6,552 bases of DNA from Myxococcota bacterium (GTDB lineage: Bacteria > Myxococcota > Polyangia > GCA-2747355 > JAKLHH01): the NCBI GenBank assembly GCA_022710245.1, contig JAKLHH010000440.1, forward strand, positions 1-6,552, written 5' to 3'. The position numbers were made by a program, and so were the translations under genes. Of this stretch, positions 1 through 5,204 are shown one piece after another; positions within the stretch are counted from its first letter, which is position 1, and the number at the start of each line of letters is the position of its first letter. The notes below the pieces were generated by a model that was not told the origin of the DNA, searched no databases, and saw only the letters and a list, made by a program, of their open reading frames with translations.

Positions 1-102
1 CGCGCGCCAGCAACTCGCCGCCACGCGTGACCTGCCTCCGGTCGCCGAAGCCCCTGGATCGTCGTGCCGAGGCACACCGCCGCGACGAGGCGCATCACCC
101 GG

Positions 103-229
103 AGCGCCGAGATCAGGCGCAGTGCCGAGATCACCGCCAGCGCCGACTTCGCGGCCAGTGCCGGCTTCGGCCCCAGTGCGCGGCACTGACCCCGAAGTCT
201 GCACCCTCACTGACCTCGAAGTCGGCACT
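103..229. repeat. 18-bp tandem repeat array followed by inverted copies
   Basis: At least four 18-bp units run in tandem at 103-120, 121-138, 139-156 and 157-174, each beginning AGYGCCG; a degenerate fifth starts at 175. Inverted copies follow: CGAAGTCGGC (217-226) is the exact reverse complement of GCCGACTTCG (142-151), and CAGTGC-GCG-GCACTG (174-188) makes a tight hairpin at the centre. The array could fold into a long stem in either strand. It lies about 250-380 nt beyond the end of the activator operon and has no T-run. Confidence 0.65.
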
Positions 230-303
230 GCCCGCGACTGACCGCAACTCAGAGGCCCGCGAGCGGGGGCTTCACGCCGCCGGACATCGACGCTGCGATC
301 AAC

Positions 304-412
304 ATTGTTGGTCGCGGCAGCTTCGCCCGACCGCCCGACCTGGGCGGCGCCGCGACAATTGTTGGTCGCGGCAGCTTCGCACCACCGTCCGACCTGGGCG
401 GCGCGACAATTG
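304..412. repeat. 54/51-bp tandem repeat, two copies plus a short third start
   Basis: Copy 1 (304-357, 54 bp) and copy 2 (358-408, 51 bp) differ by three substitutions and one 3-nt deletion; ATTG at 409-412 begins a third copy. In copy 1 GTCGCGGC (311-318) pairs with GCCGCGAC (349-356), and CCGCCC (331-336) pairs with GGGCGG (342-347) around a 5-nt loop. The inner stem survives in copy 2 with one T·G wobble on the plus strand. Confidence 0.75.
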
Positions 413-479
413 AGGCGCGCAGGGGCCCCGCGCCGCCGACCTCGAACCATTCGAGGATCATGATCGCCGACCTGTTCAC

Positions 480-1301
480 TTAGACCGCGGGCCTGGCGCT
501 CCGCTGCCCCGCGCGTGACCCGCGCTTCGCCGCCAGCTCCTGCGCGAAGATCGCCGCGCCCACCGCGCCGACGATCTGCGGCTCGAAGCAGATCCGCGCC
601 TGCAGGCCGAGCGTCTCCTCGAGGCGGCGCACCACGCCGACGTTCTTCGCGATGCCTCCGCTGATGACGAACTCCGGGGCCACGCCGACGCGGCGGAGCA
701 AGCCCCCGACGCGGCTGCAGAGCGAGGCGCACGCGCCCGCGAGGACCTCGTTCTTCGGCACGCCCTGGCGCAGGTAGCTGAGGATCTCCGAGCGCGCGAA
801 GACGACGCAGGTGCTGCTGATCGGCACGCCGCCGCCCGGCGCGTCGAGCGAGCGCGGGCCCACCTCGTCGATGCCGATCTCGAGGAGCTCGGCGACGATC
901 CCCATCGAGCGGCCGACGCCGGCGGCGCACTTGTCGTTCATCACGAAGTTCTCGACCTTGCCGCCCGCCTCGACGCGGATCGCCTTGCAGTCCTGGCCAC
1001 CCATGTCGAGGATCGTGCGCACGCCGGGGAAGAACCAGGCAGCGCCCTTGGCGTGGCAGGAGATCTCGCTGATGTTCTTGTCGGCGAAGGGGATGACGAT
1101 GCGCCCGTAGCCGGTCGAGACGATGAAGTCGAGCTGCTCGAGGGAGACGCCGGCCTTCGCCAGCGCGCGCTCGGTGACGGCGGTGCCGGTCTCGACGCTG
1201 TCGGGCCCGGTCAGGATCAGCTCCCAGGCGAGGAGCTCGCCGTCCCGCAGCACCACCGCCTTGCCGGTGAGCGAGCCGATGTCGACGCCGAGGGTGATCA
1301 T
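480..1301 (-). CDS. ATP-dependent activator subunit (BadF/BadG/BcrA/BcrD/HgdC family), paralog 2
   Basis: 273-aa second activator, clearly homologous to paralog 1. It has DIGSLTGK (7-14), LDMGGQDCK (98-106), the cluster cysteines C125 (MNDKCAAGVGR) and C165 (SSTCVVFARSE), and SGGIAKN (214-220). In HgdC the two equivalent cysteines of each protomer jointly ligate one [4Fe-4S] cluster at the dimer interface, so a C125/C164-C125/C165 heterodimer would keep all four ligands. DMGGQD is the more typical form of the second phosphate loop, so this subunit may be the better ATPase of the pair. ATG at 1301 overlaps the stop of paralog 1 (ATGA), with GGAGGT about 6 nt upstream inside the paralog 1 coding end. 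The stop is TAA, followed by a repeat-rich gene-free tail. BzdQ-like by size and context; a dehydratase activator is the alternative. Confidence 0.87.
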   Translation of the reverse strand: MITLGVDIGSLTGKAVVLRDGELLAWELILTGPDSVETGTAVTERALAKAGVSLEQLDFIVSTGYGRIVIPFADKNISEISCHAKGAAWFFPGVRTILDMGGQDCKAIRVEAGGKVENFVMNDKCAAGVGRSMGIVAELLEIGIDEVGPRSLDAPGGGVPISSTCVVFARSEILSYLRQGVPKNEVLAGACASLCSRVGGLLRRVGVAPEFVISGGIAKNVGVVRRLEETLGLQARICFEPQIVGAVGAAIFAQELAAKRGSRAGQRSARPAV

Positions 1302-2143
1302 GCCGGACCTCCGCAGCCCGAGCAGTCCGGCGGCGCCACGCTCTCGCCTCTCGGCGACTCCTTGAGCAGCGTCGGCGCGTGCCCCGCCGCGACCTCGGCG
1401 GCGCCGAGCGCGGCGACGAGCTGTGCCTCGGCCGGCACCGTCAGCGGCCGCCCGAGGAGCGCCTCGAGCTCCCTCGCGATCCCCACGTTGCGCGCGAGGC
1501 CTCCGGCGAGGAGCAGCTCGCCCTCCAGCTCACCCCGCCGCGCCATGCCGTAGACGCGCGCCGCGATGGACCGGTGCAGCCCGCGCAGGATGTCGCGCCT
1601 GGGCGTCTGCCGGTGCACCAGCGAGACCACCTCCGACTCGGCGAAGGCGACGCAGATCGAGGTGATGTTGATCTCTGCGGTGGACTGCAGCGAGAGCGGC
1701 CCGAGCTCCTCGGTGGGGACGCCCATCACCTTGGCCATCGCGTCGAGGAAGACGCCCGTCCCGGCGGCGCACTTGTCGTTGAGGGTGAAGTCGACGACGT
1801 CGCCGCGCTCGTCGAGGCGGACGACCCGCGTGCTCTCGCCGCCGACGTCGATCACGCAGCGGACCGCCGGGCGCAGGAGCCGCGCCCCACGCGCCAGGCA
1901 GATGACGTCGGTCACCTGCTGGCCGGGCAGCGAGACCTCCTTGCGGCCGACCCCGGTCACCACCAGCGGCGGGAGCGCCGCGCCGTCGAGGCCGGCCGCG
2001 GCCAGCGCCCGCTCGAGCGCGCGCTCGGCGCCGCGCCGCGTGTCCGCGCCGGTCGGCGCCACCTCCCCGCCGACGAGCGCGCCGTCCTTCAGCACGGCCG
2101 CCTTGGTCCAGAGCGAGCCGACGTCGAGGCCACAGCTGAGCAT
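1298..2143 (-). CDS. ATP-dependent activator subunit (BadF/BadG/BcrA/BcrD/HgdC family), paralog 1
   Basis: 281-aa member of the acetate/sugar-kinase (ASKHA) fold activators. These hydrolyse ATP and pass one electron from ferredoxin, through a [4Fe-4S] cluster bridged between two subunits, to the catalytic subunits. Phosphate-binding motifs are DVGSLWTK (7-14), IDVGGE (98-103) and AGGLARN (213-219). The cluster cysteines are C125 (NDKCAAGTG) and C164 (TSICVAFAESE). The second phosphate loop is DVGGES, whereas paralog 2 has DMGGQD at the same positions. A C-terminal tail DCSGCGG (273-279) adds two cysteines in a CxxC arrangement. ATG at 2143 is preceded by GAGGAGG about 10 nt upstream, and a possible promoter lies further upstream. 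It overlaps the next activator by 4 nt. With paralog 2 it likely forms a heterodimer, as BcrA/BcrD or BzdP/BzdQ do. Confidence 0.87.
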   Translation of the reverse strand: MLSCGLDVGSLWTKAAVLKDGALVGGEVAPTGADTRRGAERALERALAAAGLDGAALPPLVVTGVGRKEVSLPGQQVTDVICLARGARLLRPAVRCVIDVGGESTRVVRLDERGDVVDFTLNDKCAAGTGVFLDAMAKVMGVPTEELGPLSLQSTAEINITSICVAFAESEVVSLVHRQTPRRDILRGLHRSIAARVYGMARRGELEGELLLAGGLARNVGIARELEALLGRPLTVPAEAQLVAALGAAEVAAGHAPTLLKESPRGESVAPPDCSGCGGPA

Positions 2144-2169
2144 GTCGCGGGTCCTCCTCGTGGGCGCCT

Positions 2170-2197
2170 ATCCTAGCCAGGCGGCGGGAGAACTCAA
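2170..2197 (-). promoter_or_regulatory. Possible sigma-70-type promoter for the activator gene pair
   Basis: On the minus strand TTGAGT (2197-2192) is followed, after 16 nt, by TAGGAT (2175-2170). This would start transcription about 20 nt before the activator ATG, with the GAGGAGG ribosome site in between. Matches are 4 of 6 for each box, which is notable in such GC-rich sequence but not proof. It would let the activators be expressed apart from hipBST. Confidence 0.35.
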
Positions 2198-2287
2198 GCC
2201 CGGGACCGCACGGGGCGTGGTGCCAGCGGCGCGAATCGAATCAGGGCCGCGCTTTCTGCTGACGAAGGAAGGGGCAGCGACCTCGGC

Positions 2288-2331
2288 GAGCGGGGACCGA
2301 TGCAGCGCCGCGAGCGCGGAGCGGGGACCGA
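2288..2331. repeat. Short direct repeat downstream of hipT
   Basis: GAGCGGGGACCGA occurs exactly at 2288-2300 and 2319-2331, in the gap between the hipT stop and the activator leader. The spacing is 31 nt. Function unknown; it may be simple local duplication. Confidence 0.5.
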
Positions 2332-2341
2332 GTCGACGCCC

Positions 2342-3268
2342 TCAGCCGAAGAGCCGCCGGCCGCGAGCCTCCACCAGGGCCAGGTACCGCTCCTTCGCCG
2401 CCTCGGGCAGGAAGCTCCTGCCGATCACCTCGGCGAAGCTGGCGGTCGCGCGCGAGAGCTGCTCGAGCGTCTTGGCGATCACCTTCGCCTCGAGCGCCAG
2501 CCGTTCCCCGCCGAAGCAGCGCACCAGATCGTTCCGGGTCAGGTTCCGCTTCTTGCCCTTGAGCGGCAGAGCCACCTCCTCCCGGGCGTGTCTGAGCGCC
2601 AGCGTCGTGCTCACCAGGTCGTAGGCCGGGGAGAGCTCGACCTTCCCGTCGCGGGTGATGAGCGAGAAGTTCTTCAGGTGCATGTCCTCGTTGCCGACGA
2701 GGAAGTTGAAGAGCGTCAGGCGAAAGAGCTTCAGGCGCTCGATCGCCGGGAAGGTCGTGTAGCGGTCGAGGACCCCGATCACCTGCTCCATCGAGGAGTC
2801 GTACTTGGTCTCCCGGCCCCGTCCGGAGAGCTGCGCGAAGTCTTCGAGCGCGAGCTTTGCGCCTCGCGAGACGCGGTCGAAGCGCCTGATGAAGTAGGTC
2901 ATCGAGCCGTCCCTGGCGTAGACCAGTCCGTGGAGCGGCACCTCGATCCCGGCCCGAGCGGCGAGCCGCATGGTGAGGTCCTCGTTCTCGGGCAGCGCCG
3001 GGAAGAGCGGATTCGGCGGCTTCAGGATGTAGTCCGCCCCGACGTCCACCAGGACAAACGACCCGGCTCGAGCGTCGAGGCGAGCGCTGAGCTTCGGCTG
3101 CACGCCCTGGATCGAGATCTTGTCCGCACGCGCCGCGGCCTCCTCCAGCTGCTCTGCCGCCGTGAACGGAAGATCGTGCAGCTCCGTCAGCGACCGCGAC
3201 AGCAGCCGCAGCCCCCTCGCCGAGTACCGCGCCTCCGTGGGCTCGTAGGTGATCGGACAGGTGTTCAT
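2342..3268 (-). CDS. hipT: HipT: HipA-like Ser/Thr kinase toxin core
   Basis: 308-aa HipA C-terminal kinase lacking the N-terminal subdomain. It opens with CPITYEP (4-10), as HipA C-terminal domains often do. The Gly-rich loop is KISIQGVQPKLS (50-61), with S52-I53-Q54. The ATP-binding lysine is K83 (YILKP, 80-84). The catalytic loop is VGNEDMHLKNFS (191-202; D195 base, N200 metal ligand), and the metal-binding DFG-equivalent is SPAYDLVST (213-221; D217). All core kinase residues are present, so it is probably active. HipA phosphorylates glutamyl-tRNA synthetase GltX; E. coli HipT phosphorylates tryptophanyl-tRNA synthetase TrpS; the target here is unknown. ATG at 3268 overlaps the hipS stop by 4 nt. 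A GGAGG lies about 13 nt upstream, rather far, so coupling to hipS translation is likely. Last gene of the hip operon. Confidence 0.88.
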   Translation of the reverse strand: MNTCPITYEPTEARYSARGLRLLSRSLTELHDLPFTAAEQLEEAAARADKISIQGVQPKLSARLDARAGSFVLVDVGADYILKPPNPLFPALPENEDLTMRLAARAGIEVPLHGLVYARDGSMTYFIRRFDRVSRGAKLALEDFAQLSGRGRETKYDSSMEQVIGVLDRYTTFPAIERLKLFRLTLFNFLVGNEDMHLKNFSLITRDGKVELSPAYDLVSTTLALRHAREEVALPLKGKKRNLTRNDLVRCFGGERLALEAKVIAKTLEQLSRATASFAEVIGRSFLPEAAKERYLALVEARGRRLFG

Positions 3269-3588
3269 CCAGGCGTTCCGGCCTCCAGGTGAGCCGTGAC
3301 CGCGCCCACCATGTCCCCGCCCAGGACGATGAGCTGGCCGAAGAGATCATCCCGGTCGAGCTTGCGCAGCCTGAGCAGCGCCTCGAGCTGCGGCCCCTCG
3401 GGCAGCAGGCCGTCAAGAAAGGGCGGGAAGCCGTCGAAGACGTAGGGGCTCCCGCGGACGGGCATGGTCAGGGAGACCGGCGGGCCGCCGTAGCCGGGGT
3501 GGTAGGTGAAGCGGTAGGAGCGCCGCGCCTCGAGCTCCTCGAAGCGCCCTGCGGGCAGGCCGTGGACCCGGATCTCAGCGCTCCGCAT
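3265..3588 (-). CDS. hipS: HipS: HipA N-terminal-subdomain-like protein (probable antitoxin of a HipBST system)
   Basis: 107-aa protein corresponding to the N-terminal subdomain of HipA, encoded separately from the kinase. Landmarks are the FTYHPGYGGPPVSLTMPVR strand region (27-45), FPPFLDGLLPEG (54-65), LRKLDRDDLFGQL (74-86) and GGDMVGAVTAH (90-100). In E. coli O127:H6 HipBST, HipS and not HipB is reported as the protein that neutralises the kinase. The start is ATG at 3588 with GAGGAGG about 6-7 nt upstream, inside the hipB 3' end. Its stop overlaps the hipT start (ATGA). The split is genuine, not a frameshifted hipA: hipT has its own ATG and begins at the natural subdomain boundary. The protein has no tryptophan; the position after LLPEG, where I recall E. 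coli HipS carrying inhibitory Trp65, is Pro66. Confidence 0.85.
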   Translation of the reverse strand: MRSAEIRVHGLPAGRFEELEARRSYRFTYHPGYGGPPVSLTMPVRGSPYVFDGFPPFLDGLLPEGPQLEALLRLRKLDRDDLFGQLIVLGGDMVGAVTAHLEAGTPG

Positions 3589-3838
3589 CCGGCTCCTCCT
3601 CGAAGCGCGACATCAGCGGGCTCTCGAACCTGAGGGTGATGTTGAGGGCGGCCAGGGCTCGCCGGAGCGTCTCGAAGCGAACCGTGGCCTTGCCACGCTC
3701 GATATCGAAGAGCGCCGTCTTCCCGATGCCCGCCAGGTCGGCCAGGTCGAGCCGCGAGAGGCCCGCGGCCCGCCGGTGAAACGCTACCATGCGACCGATC
3801 GCGCCGGCGGTGCTGTTCGTCGTGTCGATCTTGGCCAT
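3575..3838 (-). CDS. hipB: HipB-type XRE-family antitoxin and autorepressor
   Basis: Small DNA-binding antitoxin, 87 aa. It carries a helix-turn-helix of the Cro/CI (XRE) type over about residues 26-70 (LSRLDLADLAGIGKTALFDI and onward), with the usual ERGK turn and a LRRALAALNITL dimerisation-like helix/strand. In this family HipB dimers bind palindromic operators and anchor the toxin complex on DNA. The frame extends upstream to ATG 3853 and TTG 3877. I prefer ATG at 3838 because GGGG sits 6 nt upstream and the longer versions would start within or right beside palindrome O1. The C-terminus is acidic (FEEEPDAER), and its Glu codons double as the hipS ribosome site. It overlaps hipS by 14 nt. 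First gene of a hipB-hipS-hipT operon; repression through the two upstream palindromes is inferred. Confidence 0.85.
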   Translation of the reverse strand: MAKIDTTNSTAGAIGRMVAFHRRAAGLSRLDLADLAGIGKTALFDIERGKATVRFETLRRALAALNITLRFESPLMSRFEEEPDAER

Positions 3839-3859
3839 CGGCGACCCCAACATCAATAC

Positions 3860-3877
3860 TTGCCGCCATGGCGGCAA
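3860..3877. promoter_or_regulatory. Perfect 18-bp palindrome O1, probable HipB operator
   Basis: TTGCCGCCATGGCGGCAA is a perfect 18-bp palindrome ending 21 nt before the chosen hipB start codon. It shares both 7-bp arms with a second palindrome further upstream. Position, symmetry and repetition fit an autoregulatory HipB operator overlapping the promoter or 5' leader. The arms differ from the E. coli HipB operator (TATCC-N8-GGATA). Confidence 0.75.
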
Positions 3878-3899
3878 AAATCAAGGTGGCGCGGAGGGG

Positions 3900-3928
3900 C
3901 TGCCCGTCAAGCGCTCGCTCGCGGGCAG
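3900..3928. repeat. 7-bp inverted repeat with 15-nt spacer between the two hip palindromes
   Basis: CTGCCCG at 3900-3906 and CGGGCAG at 3922-3928 are exact inverted repeats. On the minus strand the spacer end holds TTGACG (3910-3905), a good -35 match, but no convincing -10 lies 16-18 nt downstream, so I do not assign a promoter. There is no T-run after the stem, so a terminator is unlikely. Confidence 0.4.
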
Positions 3929-3931
3929 GAT

Positions 3932-3949
3932 TTGCCGCGATAGCGGCAA
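3932..3949. promoter_or_regulatory. 18-bp palindrome O2, probable second HipB operator
   Basis: TTGCCGC-GATA-GCGGCAA has the same 7-bp arms as O1 and differs only in the central bases (GATA against CATG). The centres are 72 bp apart, close to seven helical turns, so dimers on both sites could lie on roughly the same DNA face and interact. Several HipB sites per promoter are known for E. coli hipBA. Confidence 0.72.
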
Positions 3950-4082
3950 TCGTGACCCGCCCGCGCCGAGCGTCTCGGCAAGGGCGGAGAGATGATCGTC
4001 GCTACAGCGGGACGGCTGAGGCGAAGCGGCGCCACAAGGCGGCGTGGGGGGAAGGGGGACGGGCCGCCAGGAAGCGGGAACC
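3950..4082. other. Gene-free stretch after the smaller catalytic subunit
   Basis: About 130 nt between the stop of the catalytic operon and palindrome O2. I see no hairpin with a T-run on the minus strand, no gene and no clear repeat. Read-through from the catalytic genes into the hip operon is therefore possible. Confidence 0.5.
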
Positions 4083-5204
4083 TCAGAGCTCCAGCTCGAG
4101 CATCTCCAGGTAGGCCTGGATCCGCGTCCGCAGCTGCCCGTGCCCCGAGAGGTCGTGGCCGATCTCGAGGACGTTGGTGCGCAGCCCCTGCTCCGCCAGC
4201 GCGCGCTTGAGGAGCGGCGCCTCGTAGAGGAAGGGGTGACAGTACTTGAGCGTGAAGTCGATGACCGCGTCGACGCGGAACACCTTCGCGAGCTCGCCGA
4301 GGTGCTGGTAGCGCGCCTCCGGCGGGTGCGTGCAGGCGCAGAGCGGGCGCGCGTCGTGGAGCCGGCGGATCGCCTCCCACGGATCGCCGCCCTCGTCGGC
4401 CTGCTGCCAGAAGCTCCGCGTGGTGTTGCAGAGGTCCTCGACGACCACCTGCCCGCCCTCCTCCTCGATCATGCGCAGCAGCGCCGGGTGATCGAGCAGG
4501 CTCCCCGTCACCAGGATCCGCGGTCCGCTGCGGCGCACCGCCGGCCGCGCCCGCAGCTCCTCGAGGAGCCGGGTGAGGAGCGCGTTCGCCTCCTCGCGCG
4601 GGAGCACCGAGGCCGCGAGGCTCACCTCGAAGGCCTCCGCGCCGGAGATCGGCGAGGGCTCCTCCTGCCGCAGCAGGGTCACCCGCCGGAGCAGCGCGCG
4701 GGTCCGGTTGTGCAGGCGGATCGCCTCGCGCAGCCGCTCCTCGGTCGGCGCCTGGCCGGTCAGCCCCTCGAGCCAGCCGCCGAAGGCGGAGAGCTCGGCC
4801 ACCCAGTACTCGCGGTTGGCCTCGTCGCCGAGGCGCTGCGGGTTGTTGACCAGGTGAACCGGCGTCTGGCGCACGTAGCCGCCCCAGAGGTCGCAGAGGT
4901 GGCGGACCACGTCGCAGGTGTTGCAGAGCGCGAGCCCCGAGAGGAAGTCGAGCCGGCCCTCGAGCGCCTGGTCGAAGATGTTGCGGACCAGCTCGCAGGT
5001 GCAGGCCTGGAAGTAGGCGTCGGCGAGGCGCACCGGCTCCGGCGTCCCGTAGAGCGGGTACGGCAGCGCACCGGCGGCCCAGATCACCTCCTCGGGGACG
5101 TAGAGGCAGCGGGTGCCGATCACCTTGCCCCCGCCGTCACGCCACGCCCGCGCCACCTGCGCCGGGTCACGCGCGACCTCCTGCAGCCTCTCCAGCGCGG
5201 TCAC
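4083..5204 (-). CDS. BCR/HAD-family catalytic subunit, smaller (BzdN-like)
   Basis: Partner catalytic subunit, 373 aa, close to the usual size of BzdN, HgdB and FldC-type proteins. The start is GTG at 5204, preceded by AAGGGAGG about 6 nt upstream and overlapping the stop of the larger subunit. Visible family motifs: RCLYVPEEVIWAAGALPYPL (32-51), which packs near the CoA ester in relatives; YFQACTCELVRN (64-75; C68, C70); LCNTCDVVRHLCDLW (93-107; C94, C97, C104); EDLCNTTRSFW (256-266); KYCHPFLYEAPLLKRAL (320-336; C322); and the C-terminal signature LEIGHDLSGHGQLRTRIQAY (346-365). C68 or C70, C97 and C322 are plausible cluster ligands. The companion activator genes sit about 1.9 kb downstream, beyond an intervening hip operon. 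Cytoplasmic; no signal peptide or membrane segment. Dehydratase and reductase members cannot be separated by eye. Confidence 0.86.
   Translation of the reverse strand: MTALERLQEVARDPAQVARAWRDGGGKVIGTRCLYVPEEVIWAAGALPYPLYGTPEPVRLADAYFQACTCELVRNIFDQALEGRLDFLSGLALCNTCDVVRHLCDLWGGYVRQTPVHLVNNPQRLGDEANREYWVAELSAFGGWLEGLTGQAPTEERLREAIRLHNRTRALLRRVTLLRQEEPSPISGAEAFEVSLAASVLPREEANALLTRLLEELRARPAVRRSGPRILVTGSLLDHPALLRMIEEEGGQVVVEDLCNTTRSFWQQADEGGDPWEAIRRLHDARPLCACTHPPEARYQHLGELAKVFRVDAVIDFTLKYCHPFLYEAPLLKRALAEQGLRTNVLEIGHDLSGHGQLRTRIQAYLEMLELEL

Larger units (their letters stand above)
1..479. other. Gene-free, repeat-rich tail downstream of the activator operon
   Basis: Open frames exist on both strands here, but their translations are low-complexity Arg/Pro/Ala-rich and follow the tandem repeats. 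None has a ribosome site or a recognisable domain. Apart from the two repeat arrays described separately, I see no RNA gene, no clear terminator and no mobile-element end. Confidence 0.6.

Noticed and set aside
27..413. 128-aa plus-strand frame in the repeat-rich tail
   Set aside because: Arg-rich low-complexity product reading through both repeat arrays; no start signal and no family resemblance.
249..479. 76-aa minus-strand frame starting with GTG directly after the activator stop codon
   Set aside because: No ribosome site, low-complexity translation that mirrors the tandem repeat, and no recognisable domain.
2226..2250. Possible terminator hairpin after hipT (GCGGC/GCCGC)
   Set aside because: Only a 5-bp stem with a 15-nt loop and no T-run on the minus strand.
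2300..3292. 330-aa plus-strand open frame antisense to hipT
   Set aside because: Low-complexity, charged translation; the minus strand encodes an intact kinase.
3265..3588. hipS and hipT as a frameshifted single hipA
   Set aside because: hipT has its own ATG in an ATGA overlap, hipS has a strong ribosome site, and the break falls at the natural subdomain boundary, as in known HipBST operons.
3575..3877. Longer HipB starting at TTG 3877 or ATG 3853
   Set aside because: These starts fall inside or immediately beside palindrome O1 and lack a ribosome site; ATG 3838 has GGGG at good spacing.
3950..4082. Target-site duplications flanking the hip cassette as insertion scars
   Set aside because: Comparing this gap with 2144-2341 gave only short GC-rich similarities that are expected by chance.
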